Source: JABMMZ01 sp040403495 (GTDB taxonomy: Bacteria > Bacteroidota > Bacteroidia > NS11-12g > UBA955). From it: a stretch of 64,000 bases of DNA. The position numbers and the translations under genes are program-made. The notes below the pieces were generated by a model. It saw nothing but the letters and a program-made list of their open reading frames with translations, was not told where the DNA came from and did not search any database. Location: positions 62,001 to 126,000 of the forward strand of contig JBBAKM010000003.1 in the NCBI GenBank assembly GCA_040403495.1. Reading direction: 5' to 3'. Below are positions 1 to 7,997 of this stretch, piece by piece (the stretch's first letter is position 1; every line of letters begins with the position of its first letter).

Positions 1-1
1 T

Positions 2-64
2 ATAGAAAAACGCAATCATGTGGGAGGTAATACTTTAAACAAAATAATTAATCATATTTTTTAA
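2..64 (+). CDS. C-terminal tail of an upstream gene (partial)
   Basis: An open frame enters from the left edge and ends at a TAA three bases before the next ATG. Only 20 residues are visible, including a NHVGGN stretch. That is too little to assign a family, although similar short motifs occur near the end of some sulfotransferases. The tight spacing suggests it belongs to the same polysaccharide operon as the next two genes. Confidence 0.45.
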   Translation: MEKRNHVGGNTLNKIINHIF

Positions 65-67
65 TCT

Positions 68-1318
68 ATGGATAAAGAAGTCGACATATTAATTATTGGT
101 GGTGGTATAACAGGAATTTCTTTGGCTTCATTTTTAGAAACATCTGACTATTTAATTATTGAAAAAGATTCAGAGCTTGGCGGATATTGTAAAACCACTA
201 TTTCTAATGATTATATTTGGGATTACTCTGGTCATTTTTTCCATTTTAATAACAATGAAATTAAAAACTATCTTGTTGATAATATCGATTGTGAAATTGT
301 AACTGTTAATAAGGTCTGTTATGTTTATTACACCAAAAAACTCATAGATTATCCGTTTCAAAACAATATTCATCAACTTAATGAAAATGAGCATTTAGAG
401 TGCTTAGAAGGCTTAAAAAACAAAGAAGATTTAACAATAAATACATTTACCGATTTTATTGTAAGTAACTTAGGAAATGCCATTTGTAATAAGTTCGTTA
501 AACCATACAACCAAAAATTGTATGCTTGCGATTTAGACCAATTAGATTTTGACGCAATGGGTAGATTTTTCCCTAAACCATTAGACTACAATAGCTATTC
601 AAGTGGTGTAAATTTTAATCAAAAACAAACTACATACAATGATACATTTATTTACCCTAAAGGAGGTAGTTATGAGTTTGTTAAATCTTTATTAAAAAGA
701 GTAAACTCTAATAATATCTCCGTAAACAATGAAGTTCTAAGCATCAATATAAATGAAAAAATAGTAATTACTTCAAAAGGAACTATAAAATACAATAAAC
801 TTGTGAATACGATTCCTTTTAATCATTTATTAAAAATATGCGGCGAAGCATCTAAAAACTTAACTTGGAATAAAGTTATAGTCTTTAACATGGGATTTGA
901 CTCTCCAAGTGATATTGATGCAAATTGGATTTATTATCCAGGTAATGAAATATTTTATAGAGTTGGATTTTATAATAACATATTCAAAACTGACAAAATG
1001 AGTTTATATGTTGAAATAGGGATGAAACACAATGAATTATTTGATGAGAAAGTAACCTTGAATTCAATATTAAATGACTTGCAATCAGTTGGAATTATTA
1101 AAAAACAAAAATTAATTGATTACCAAGTGATAGTCATGAATCCGGCCTACGTTCATATTACAAAAGAGTCTAAATCTATCTACAGCAAATGGTGTGAAAA
1201 AAACAACACAAAAGGTGTTTACTCAATAGGACGTTATGGCTCTTGGACTTATTGCTCTATTGAGGACAATATTATTCAAGCTAAAGAACTCGCATTAAAA
1301 CTAAACCAACAACTATGA
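68..1318 (+). CDS. FAD-dependent oxidoreductase, UDP-galactopyranose mutase / protoporphyrinogen oxidase-like
   Basis: This is a 416-residue flavoprotein. The N-terminus carries a dinucleotide-binding Rossmann motif (IIGGGITGIS, about residues 9-18) followed by EKDSELGGYC, the usual FAD/amine-oxidoreductase continuation. The internal segments DYPFQNNIHQL and FVKPYNQKLYACDL resemble the UDP-galactopyranose mutase-like branch found in O-antigen clusters. It overlaps the following glycosyltransferase by four bases (ATGA), so the two are probably translationally coupled. The inferred role is oxidation or ring contraction of a nucleotide sugar, or desaturation of a lipid-linked sugar, for surface polysaccharide. 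True mutase activity cannot be asserted from these motifs. The ATG follows the previous stop by three bases. Confidence 0.75.
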   Translation: MDKEVDILIIGGGITGISLASFLETSDYLIIEKDSELGGYCKTTISNDYIWDYSGHFFHFNNNEIKNYLVDNIDCEIVTVNKVCYVYYTKKLIDYPFQNNIHQLNENEHLECLEGLKNKEDLTINTFTDFIVSNLGNAICNKFVKPYNQKLYACDLDQLDFDAMGRFFPKPLDYNSYSSGVNFNQKQTTYNDTFIYPKGGSYEFVKSLLKRVNSNNISVNNEVLSININEKIVITSKGTIKYNKLVNTIPFNHLLKICGEASKNLTWNKVIVFNMGFDSPSDIDANWIYYPGNEIFYRVGFYNNIFKTDKMSLYVEIGMKHNELFDEKVTLNSILNDLQSVGIIKKQKLIDYQVIVMNPAYVHITKESKSIYSKWCEKNNTKGVYSIGRYGSWTYCSIEDNIIQAKELALKLNQQL

Positions 1319-2220
1319 AAGTTTTCGCATTAGTTATTACTTACAACCGTTGCTATAGCTTAAACAAAGCTATTGATAGACTTTTGAAACAAAAAGACCC
1401 TATCGATAAAATTATCGTTATCAATAACAACTCAAATGATTCAACTTACTCTTATTTGAAGTCCTTTGAGAACAATCCTTTATTTGCTATTTATCACTTT
1501 AATACAAATACAGGCGGGGCGGGTGCTTATTATTATGGCTTCAATCAATGTGTTTCACTAGGAGCCGATTGGATAATTTGCATTGAAGATGATATTATAT
1601 TGCCTAGGGCTTTTAATTCTGACTTAAAACCTATTCTTCACGAGAAAAAAGAAGATAAAGTTGGGTTTCTTTATCCTAAAATTTTAAGTATAGAAAATCG
1701 CCATCACACGCATGATTCACTTTATTTCACAAAAAACAATTACATCGAAAAAGCACAATTTGCAGGTTTAGTGGTTAATGCAAAGGGCATACAATCTGTT
1801 GGCTTACCTATCCATTCTTTTTTTATTTATTTTGATGATTGGGAATATACCCTTAGGTTGACACAAAATGGATTTGTAGGCATACATGCACCCACTTTAT
1901 ACGCTTGGCACAATGATGGAGTTAGAGCTACAGGAAAACCTTGGTTAAGCGCTCCTAAAAAGGAAATTTGGAAAAGTTTATATGGCATCCGTAATGAATT
2001 GGTCTTTTACAAAAAAAAGGGTATTATGGTGTACATAAAACTTTTAATAAAACATGTATTTATTACCCCCATTTCTATCCTACTTCAACGCAAAGAAGAT
2101 GCTTTATATGTAGCAATTAATTGGAGTATATGGTCCTTTAAATCTTTGTTTTTTGATTATACTATGGATAAAGTAAATTCAGAAAATGTAAAAAGATTTG
2201 AAGCCAACTATGTACGTTAA
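1315..2220 (+). CDS. GT2-family glycosyltransferase (galactofuranosyl/rhamnosyl transferase-like)
   Basis: This 301-residue protein has a GT-A fold. The N-terminal FALVITYNR and IIVINNNSND are the nucleotide-sugar binding strands, NTNTGGAGA is at about residues 64-71, and the metal-binding EDD is at 91-93. The NTGGAG...EDD layout is the one seen in galactofuranosyl and rhamnosyl transferases of family 2, which fits the mutase-like flavoprotein encoded just upstream. FDDWEYTLRL and YAWHNDG may form the acceptor/base region. The C-terminus lacks a clear membrane bundle. It ends convergently with the ccmB-like gene, overlapping by four bases. The acceptor is unknown. Confidence 0.8.
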   Translation: MKVFALVITYNRCYSLNKAIDRLLKQKDPIDKIIVINNNSNDSTYSYLKSFENNPLFAIYHFNTNTGGAGAYYYGFNQCVSLGADWIICIEDDIILPRAFNSDLKPILHEKKEDKVGFLYPKILSIENRHHTHDSLYFTKNNYIEKAQFAGLVVNAKGIQSVGLPIHSFFIYFDDWEYTLRLTQNGFVGIHAPTLYAWHNDGVRATGKPWLSAPKKEIWKSLYGIRNELVFYKKKGIMVYIKLLIKHVFITPISILLQRKEDALYVAINWSIWSFKSLFFDYTMDKVNSENVKRFEANYVR

Positions 2221-2867
2221 TCTTTCCAAATAAACTTAATTAAAGAAACGCCCATTATAAAAACAAGCACATTAAAGCCTGACAGGAGTAATAGTTCGGG
2301 CAAATAACTCAAAAAACCTAGGTCATCGATTGCATTTTTACCTGCTTTAACGCCAATGAGCACAAAGGGAATAATGAGCGGAAATGTTAAAACGGGCAAC
2401 AACACCCCTGGATTATCTGTTTTGGACGCTATGCTACTGCTAATTGTAAAAATAGAGGCTATTCCCGCCCCTGTTAATAATGCTATGACATAAAATCCAA
2501 AAATAGAATCACTGATTTGACCATGAATCATGATAAAAATGAGTAAAGCAAACGATGTAAATAAAAACATCAAAACAAATGATGTAATCAATTTTCCTAT
2601 TAAAAACTGTGATGGAGATAAAAGTTGATGCCAAAAAATGTAATGTCCTTTTTTCATTGAAATAAAGGCTTTGGAGATCCCTTGTAAGGTTGTAAATATG
2701 ACGACAATCCAAAAAATAGCCGAAAAATGGGGTTTATCCATCCCCGGAAGTGCTAAAAAAGTTATTAAAACGGCGGTAAAAATATAGATAAGAATGGCTA
2801 TCAGAGCGTATTTGTTTCTCCATTCTTCATCCAAAAAAAATTTAACTGCTTGAAAAATTGTTGCCAA
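2217..2867 (-). CDS. ccmB: CcmB-like heme exporter / ABC permease subunit
   Basis: A hydrophobic protein with about six membrane segments. It opens with a conserved EEWRNKYALIAI stretch like the start of Bacteroidota CcmB, the permease of the cytochrome c maturation exporter. I place the start at TTG 2867, giving 216 residues, the usual CcmB length. An in-frame ATG at 2930 would lie upstream of the palindromic promoter at 2880-2895 and inside the divergent gene. In this family CcmB works with the CcmA ATPase and CcmC, but no other ccm gene is adjacent, so the partner must be elsewhere. The GKLITSFVLMFLF and PLIIPFVLIGV segments are typical. Assignment is by pattern and length. Confidence 0.75.
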   Translation of the reverse strand: MATIFQAVKFFLDEEWRNKYALIAILIYIFTAVLITFLALPGMDKPHFSAIFWIVVIFTTLQGISKAFISMKKGHYIFWHQLLSPSQFLIGKLITSFVLMFLFTSFALLIFIMIHGQISDSIFGFYVIALLTGAGIASIFTISSSIASKTDNPGVLLPVLTFPLIIPFVLIGVKAGKNAIDDLGFLSYLPELLLLSGFNVLVFIMGVSLIKFIWKD

Positions 2868-2879
2868 AATAAAAAATTG

Positions 2880-2895
2880 TACTTTTGCAAAAGTA
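2880..2895. promoter_or_regulatory. Palindromic divergent promoter (back-to-back -7 boxes)
   Basis: TACTTTTGCAAAAGTA is a perfect 16-bp palindrome. Each half matches the Bacteroidota -7 element TAnnTTTG, one facing the ccmB-like gene and one facing the 2910 gene. Each predicted start of transcription falls about 10-20 bases before the chosen start codon. A clear -33 TTTG was not found. Confidence 0.6.
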
Positions 2896-2909
2896 ACGTA
2901 AACATTTTT

Positions 2910-3374
2910 ATGAACAACAAAATTCAACATTTAAGTAACGAAGAGCAAACACTCATTTTAAACGCACCCATTTATGTTTCAGCCTTAATATCAGGCGTAG
3001 ATGGCGAATTCCATCCTGAAGAGATAAAAAAAGCAGTTAAAATTATCCATATTAAAAGCTTCTCAGAAACCAAAGACATAAGAGGTGTTTATGCTGAATC
3101 CAACCAAGAAAGCGAAGAAAAAATTGAAATGTTGATTGACGCATTACCTACTTCAACAAGCGAAAGAAACGATGTTTTAATTCAAAAACTGAGTGGTTTA
3201 AATGAGATTTTTCCAAAACTAGACGCAACTTTTGCTTTTGATTTATACAACAGTTTAAGAGAATTGGCTTATTATGTTAGTACAGCCTCTGAATCTGATA
3301 TAGCTGGTTTTCAAAATGAATTGGAAAAAGAAGTTGCAAAACTCCCTTTTTTAAATGTTCCACAGTTGGACTAA
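2910..3374 (+). CDS. Conserved hypothetical protein, possibly TerB-like
   Basis: This is a 154-residue soluble acidic protein, predicted all-helical. The segment ALISGVDGEFHPEEIKKAV resembles the metal-binding helix-loop-helix of TerB/DjlA-type domains (GxDGxxxxEE), but similarity is limited to that stretch. The start is taken at ATG 2910, downstream of the promoter palindrome; an ATG further upstream at 2850 would lie on the wrong side of the promoter. It is divergent from the ccmB-like gene and followed by a strong hairpin terminator. No signal peptide is visible, so it is probably cytoplasmic. Function is unknown. Confidence 0.7.
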   Translation: MNNKIQHLSNEEQTLILNAPIYVSALISGVDGEFHPEEIKKAVKIIHIKSFSETKDIRGVYAESNQESEEKIEMLIDALPTSTSERNDVLIQKLSGLNEIFPKLDATFAFDLYNSLRELAYYVSTASESDIAGFQNELEKEVAKLPFLNVPQLD

Positions 3375-3395
3375 TTAATCCAAAAACTTATAATT

Positions 3396-3433
3396 AAAAA
3401 TCACGGTAAGGATTACTTATCGTGATTTTTTTT
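3396..3433. terminator. Bidirectional intrinsic terminator
   Basis: AAAAATCACGGTAAG pairs with CTTATCGTGATTTTT around a GATTA loop and is followed by a T-run on both strands. It separates the convergent genes ending at 3374 and 3452. Confidence 0.85.
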
Positions 3434-3451
3434 GCTTAATATTTTATTTTT

Positions 3452-4936
3452 TTAATACTTCATTACTTTAACATATTTCTTTGTTAAGCCTGTATTTAAC
3501 TCTAACATATACACTCCTGAATTTAACAAACTCAAATCAATCTGATTGGTATTTTCTTCTGAAAGAAGCAATGTACCTTGTATATTAAATAAGTTTACAG
3601 TTTCTATTGTGTCATTGAAACCAATCACTGAGTGGGTTGGATTGGGAAATACAGAAAAATCAACAAATCCATCTTTATTGATTATGTTTGATGAATAATT
3701 GAATTGATATTGAATAGTATTAAATTCACTTTCTTTATTAAAAAATAATAGCAATTGCGTTTCCGAGGTCATGGTTAAATAAACAGGAAAATCTTGCCCT
3801 TGAAAGTAAAAGTAAGAGTTTTTTTCAAATGAAATAACATCATTACCATCTGTTGTCATATTATTTATAAAATATCGATTGCCATTACTGCTGCTTCTTT
3901 GATAACCTACGATAAAAATTTTATTTTTATTAACTATAAAATCATGATAGATAATTTTATCGGGATAAAATGGAGACACCTTTATTCCATTCTTGTTAAA
4001 TGTTTTATCAAACACCAAGTTTTTATCAAATTTGGCAATCAATGAAGTATAATCTCTATTAGAATTCCTGAAAAATTTCCCCATAAAATAAAATGAATTA
4101 TCAACTAATTTTAACTTAAAAATGGCGTGATACTGCCATTTATCGAGTGTTAGCTTCTTTTCAATATTTTGAACTACAGGGTCTGTTAAATGAGATTTAA
4201 TTAATAAAAACTCTGTCAATGTACTTTCCACAGATTCTCCTGCCAAGTAAATATAAGGGAAGTCAATAACATGGCTATTGACTATAACACCCCAATCGGA
4301 TGAATTATCAAATTCTAAATGCGCTTGATTGGATTTTAACCATTGGATTTTTCCATCAGATGTATACGCTTTAACAAAACCTTTGAATCTCTTATCTTCC
4401 TGAAAAAAACCTGATATGTAAACAATATTATTACTGATAGAGATTTCTCTGGGTGTAATAGCTAATCCTCTGATATCAAAGTACACCAAACCATTGTTAC
4501 CAAAAGAACTATCAATAACACTATTAGATTTTATTTTTACCAGTCCTGCTCTATTATTAACCATATTAATTAAAACATACAAAGAACTATCTCTACCTTC
4601 TACAAGCGCTATAGGGCTTGATTGTGGCAATATAGTAGAATCTACATTTAATGAAATAAAACTCAATCCATTTGCGCCAAAACTGCTATCTATACTTCCT
4701 TCTGGCGTTATTTTCCCAAGCCTAAAATTAATAGAATTAATTGCTGCATTGCCCTTTAAACCAACAATAATACTATTGTTTTGGGTGACCAAGTGACAAT
4801 GAATGTTATTTAAACCAAATAAACGAGAATTAAAAACACCTTCATTTCCGTAAGTTCTATCTATACTAAGAGTTTGAGCTGACAGAAACACACCTAATAA
4901 AAAGAATACACTTGTTGTAAAAAACTTTTTTGACAT
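3452..4936 (-). CDS. Secreted delta-60 repeat protein with type IX sorting domain
   Basis: This 494-residue protein has an N-terminal signal peptide (FFLLGVFLSAQ). Repeats of the form SIDSSFGANGLSF, VIDSSFGNNGLVYF and DKTFNKNGIKV match the delta-60 repeat, which is thought to form a beta-propeller-like fold. The last roughly 75 residues (FSVFPNPTHSVIGF ... SGVYMLEL ... KKYVKVMKY) are a type IX secretion C-terminal domain, which directs export across the outer membrane and is normally removed. It is monocistronic, with terminators downstream. The ligand or role is unknown; such proteins are usually surface-attached or released. Confidence 0.85.
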   Translation of the reverse strand: MSKKFFTTSVFFLLGVFLSAQTLSIDRTYGNEGVFNSRLFGLNNIHCHLVTQNNSIIVGLKGNAAINSINFRLGKITPEGSIDSSFGANGLSFISLNVDSTILPQSSPIALVEGRDSSLYVLINMVNNRAGLVKIKSNSVIDSSFGNNGLVYFDIRGLAITPREISISNNIVYISGFFQEDKRFKGFVKAYTSDGKIQWLKSNQAHLEFDNSSDWGVIVNSHVIDFPYIYLAGESVESTLTEFLLIKSHLTDPVVQNIEKKLTLDKWQYHAIFKLKLVDNSFYFMGKFFRNSNRDYTSLIAKFDKNLVFDKTFNKNGIKVSPFYPDKIIYHDFIVNKNKIFIVGYQRSSSNGNRYFINNMTTDGNDVISFEKNSYFYFQGQDFPVYLTMTSETQLLLFFNKESEFNTIQYQFNYSSNIINKDGFVDFSVFPNPTHSVIGFNDTIETVNLFNIQGTLLLSEENTNQIDLSLLNSGVYMLELNTGLTKKYVKVMKY

Positions 4937-5045
4937 AACTTAAATTTATAAAATATACATAGCAATAACTTAAACCTTCAAACTGATGAAGAATTATTGA
5001 TTAATATACGAATATAATACTTTTATAATTAATTGTCAAATAAAA

Positions 5046-6248
5046 TCAATACGCGTAATCCGCTAAGTAGGCGTATTCTGATGTTAATTTTCCTTCTTTG
5101 CAGATAGTAGCTTGACTAATGATTGCACTTTCTTCTTTTAACAATTCCGGAAGAACATATTCCATTAACATTTCACCAAAACCTTGGCTTGCGTCTTTGG
5201 GCAATTCGGTAGGAAGATTGCTAATAGCCATTATATCAATGGTATCTTTTAAAAATGGTTCACACATTGCCATGGTAACGGGATTGTAACCAAAAACCGG
5301 TTCATCAATTTTAGTATCTTTAAGAGTAATGGGAATAGATCCATTCACATCGCAACTAATATCGGCAATCACTTTAATTTTAAAAGAAGGGTCTCTTGTG
5401 TCATTTTCCGAGAACAGTCTATCCATTTTAGAATCCCAATAAATGCCATTCATCAACAAATCACAATGGGGCAAATAATAACGAAAAACGCAACGGTATC
5501 TGGTTGGGTCATGATGAAAATCGCTCCTATCATATGGTTTACCATCAATACGTTCGTATAAATTTTCGGTCAATAGCACTGCAAATACTGGTTCGGCAAA
5601 CCGTTTGGTTAAAAAATCGGAGGGTGTTACTTCCTTAATCCCAGCTTCTTTCAGTAATTCTAGTGCCCCCAAAGAAACCCTACCATTGCCAGTCAAAATT
5701 ATTTTGATAGGGTTCAACTGCATTTTTTTCAATTCTTGTTTTACCTCATTATAATCATTACACAAATAGGCCCTTTTAAGTTCAAAAGATTGGTGTTTCA
5801 TTCCCCAAGTATAGAAACCATTGTATGCTCCAACCACGCCTGCAAAACGACCAAAACCTAAAATTCTATCCCCATTTTTCCATCTCAGAGTTTCATAATC
5901 GGTTAACGTAATGTTTTTTTGAATCATAGCCTTCATCAACGCTTGATTGTGCGCTTGTTTTTTGATAGTATGCGAGAAAAAGAAATAATGTTTATTGGAA
6001 ATTAAATCCTCTATTGTTCTTTCTTTGATGCCCATAAGCAAATCGCAGTGAGAGATATCTTCAACTATTTCGGCTCCAATTTTTTGATAAGATTCGTCGG
6101 GAAAACAACGGTCTTTAGATGGTTGGACATAAAATTGAATCTGCGGATATTGCGACATTATTTGACTGCATTGAGCGGGAGTAAAAGCCACACGTTTATC
6201 GGCAGGTTTTTTTTCTTCACGAAGGAGTGCAATTGTAAAGTACTTCAT
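5046..6248 (-). CDS. Saccharopine dehydrogenase (LYS1-type)/alanine dehydrogenase-like oxidoreductase
   Basis: This is a 400-residue protein starting at ATG 6248. A longer in-frame extension to 6443 would run through the tmRNA promoter and 5' end on the opposite strand and is rejected. The N-terminus (IALLREEKKPADKRVAFTP) matches the alanine dehydrogenase/transhydrogenase N-domain. ETLRWKNGDRILGFGRFAG and the nucleotide-binding strand IILTGNGRVSLGALE follow the LYS1-type saccharopine dehydrogenase layout. The substrate may be saccharopine or another opine or amino acid. No lysine-degradation neighbours are present to settle it. It is divergent from ssrA. Confidence 0.75.
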   Translation of the reverse strand: MKYFTIALLREEKKPADKRVAFTPAQCSQIMSQYPQIQFYVQPSKDRCFPDESYQKIGAEIVEDISHCDLLMGIKERTIEDLISNKHYFFFSHTIKKQAHNQALMKAMIQKNITLTDYETLRWKNGDRILGFGRFAGVVGAYNGFYTWGMKHQSFELKRAYLCNDYNEVKQELKKMQLNPIKIILTGNGRVSLGALELLKEAGIKEVTPSDFLTKRFAEPVFAVLLTENLYERIDGKPYDRSDFHHDPTRYRCVFRYYLPHCDLLMNGIYWDSKMDRLFSENDTRDPSFKIKVIADISCDVNGSIPITLKDTKIDEPVFGYNPVTMAMCEPFLKDTIDIMAISNLPTELPKDASQGFGEMLMEYVLPELLKEESAIISQATICKEGKLTSEYAYLADYAY

Positions 6249-6325
6249 TGGGTCAGTAGATTGAGCAAATATAGTAAAAACTTGATAGGATAAAGAAAAA
6301 GCCCTGAGGATAAAAAAAGTAATTG

Positions 6326-6333
6326 TATCTTTG
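6326..6333 (+). promoter_or_regulatory. -7 promoter element of ssrA
   Basis: TATCTTTG matches the Bacteroidota TAnnTTTG box and lies 22 bases before the mature tmRNA 5' end, which leaves room for a short leader removed by processing. No good -33 TTTG is visible. Confidence 0.5.
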
Positions 6334-6355
6334 CAGTGATAAAAAAACTCAAAAT

Positions 6356-6723
6356 GGGGCTGACTGGAATTGACGGGTAGAGCATTTGGGGTGTAAGCAT
6401 GTAGAGCTTTGTTTGCTGGCTCTTTAATCTCAACACTCAACAATTTAAGAGGCGAAAATAACTTCGCAATGGCTGCCTAGTCTCAGACTACGCAAATCCA
6501 TACACCTACAGTGCCCTTATCTGGGCCGGCGCTGAAGCGGGTGTTCGACATGCCTGGGTATGATTTTGTTGTGGTTATAGGCAAACTCATTATCACATAA
6601 CCTAAGGTTTAATTTGGCTGTCCTTAAGCTTTTTTAATCCCGACACTCAAATAAGGATAAACATGTAGAAAGCATCATCATCTCCTACTCCGGACCAGGG
6701 TTCGACTCCCTGCAGCTCCACCA
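6356..6723 (+). ncRNA. ssrA: tmRNA (transfer-messenger RNA)
   Basis: The 5' end GGGGCTG pairs with CAGCTCC at the 3' end, followed by the discriminator A and an encoded CCA, giving a tRNA-like acceptor stem. The T-arm is GGTTCGACTCC. The resume frame at 6451-6480 reads GGC GAA AAT AAC TTC GCA ATG GCT GCC TAG, a GENNFAMAA proteolysis tag. tmRNA with SmpB rescues stalled ribosomes and tags the product for ClpXP and related proteases. The final 17 bases form the left attachment core of the island, which leaves the gene intact but separates it from its original terminator, now at 28705-28734. About 368 nt is a normal length. Confidence 0.95.
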
Positions 6724-6724
6724 A
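6707..6724. repeat. attL core (inside ssrA)
   Basis: The 18-bp TCCCTGCAGCTCCACCAA is identical to the copy at 28682-28699. It covers the last bases of the T-stem, the acceptor stem and the CCA of the tmRNA, so integration preserves the gene. Confidence 0.9.
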
Positions 6725-6776
6725 TAATAATCATAAGTCATTAATTTTAAATGATTTATGCTTATTACAAGAGTGA

Positions 6777-6798
6777 TTTAATCCACTTTTAGTCCACA
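6777..6798 (+). repeat. Tandem 11-bp repeats near the left end (possible integrase arm sites)
   Basis: TTTAATCCACT and TTTAGTCCACA are two directly adjacent 11-mers, 53 bases inside attL. A matching tandem pair lies at 28523-28544 near attR. One-helical-turn spacing and presence at both ends suggest recombinase arm-type binding sites; this is inference. Confidence 0.55.
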
Positions 6799-6977
6799 TC
6801 TCCAAAAATTGATGTTTTTAAAGGATAAACTCAATTGTAAATTGTTTGAATTAGATTGAAGATAAAATATAGCTTTTGGGATTATAAAAAAAGTTGTCGG
6901 TTATTTATAGAAATACAATTACCCAATGCTGTTGGTTTTCAATTTTTCTATAATCTTATGCTTTTGATTAGCATCAC

Positions 6978-7684
6978 CTATTTTTTTATTTGATTAATTT
7001 CAGGCTCAAGAATTAGTTTATCGTCATCTAAAAACTTTAACCCTATTCCATAAAACTGACACATATTTATTAACCATCCGACCCTATCACTTGTATTAGG
7101 TTTATAACAAAATAAAAAAACATAGTCTGAGAACAATTTATAACTACAATATTGAGCAAATCCTGTGAGTTCAGACTCATTATTTATTAATGCTTTCAAC
7201 TCTACAGATACAACTAAAGTGCGATTACCTTGAATATTAGTTCCAATAATATCAGGATTAGAATACTTAGATTTATCAATAAATCCTCCACCCGTAACCA
7301 TATATCGAAACTCCAAACCATCCAACGGCAACTTATTAAGCCATTCTTGCACTTCAGGATACAAATCCTTTTCAATAATACTAACTTTAGATGAATCATT
7401 ATTTGATGCATCAATATTTAAAGTTGTTTTTGTTTTTGAATTTAAAGCAATTTTTTCAGGTGAAATCCAATAATATGAAGTTCTGCCTATTTACTTTATT
7501 TTTATTTTATCAGGTTCATATTTTAATAAACTCTTGATACAACGACTTACACTTGCCAATGAGTATATTTTCCCTTTACTCTTTTTATTTATCTCTTCAA
7601 ATACTTCTATTGCAGACAATGAATTATCTTCATTCAAATTAAGCAATAAATCAATATTTTTAAGGGATGAGCCACCAAGTGTAA
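6978..7684 (-). pseudogene. Winged-helix + PD-(D/E)xK nuclease-like gene, broken
   Basis: One frame can be read through a TAA at 7491-7493. Upstream of it a helix-rich segment (SAIEVFEEINKKSKGKIYS ... SRCIKSLLKYEPD) looks like a winged-helix DNA-binding domain. Downstream, IGRTSYYWISPEKI leads into a nuclease-like domain with NPDIIG and, about 20 residues later, VVSVELKA, the D...ExK pattern of restriction-type endonucleases. The 128-residue downstream piece could still be translated from TTG 7364. The upstream end runs without a start into the fragment of the secreted-protein gene near 7685, so this is a 5'-truncated and nonsense-interrupted relic. The family is not identified beyond the fold guess. 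Confidence 0.55.
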
Positions 7685-7848
7685 CCCACCAATTACAGGA
7701 ACACCTGCTCCAATTTCTATTGTAACTAACCCATTTGCATTGTGTGTTTCACTATATACAACACTTCCAACAATAGAACCTTGTAAAACCCTAATTTTCA
7801 TGCCAATTGGATTTGAATTAATTAAAACATTCGCACTATCTCTGATAA

Positions 7849-7975
7849 CGTTTTGCAGCTTCAAGAAGTTGGCGATTTCTAAGCACAAACTGTCTGCCAC
7901 TTCTGAACTTGATAAGAAGCACAAAGCTTCGTTAACCCACTGAACCGCCAATTTCTTGTTGGTGCTGTTATGGGC
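7849..7975 (-). repeat. attC-like recombination site (127 bp)
   Basis: The outer arms are GCCCATAAC at 7975-7967 and, after cassette circularisation, GTTATGGGT formed from 7849 plus 8732-8725. Inner arms CAAGAAATTGGCG and CGCCAACTTCTTG pair over 13 positions with one mismatch. The central part contains GAAGC/GCTTC and two copies of TTTGTGCTT. Length and nested imperfect pairing fit attC sites, which integrases recognise as folded single strands. Confidence 0.65.
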
Positions 7976-7997
7976 TGGTTTATAAAGGTTTCAGTTC

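Noticed and set aside
6249..6443. N-terminal extension of the saccharopine dehydrogenase-like gene
   Set aside because: It would cover the ssrA promoter and 5' end on the other strand, and the added residues do not resemble the family.
7634..7951. A 105-codon frame read as one protein across the cassette end
   Set aside because: Its first third translates the attC-like hairpin and its last part the next fragment; only the middle belongs to the secreted-protein family.
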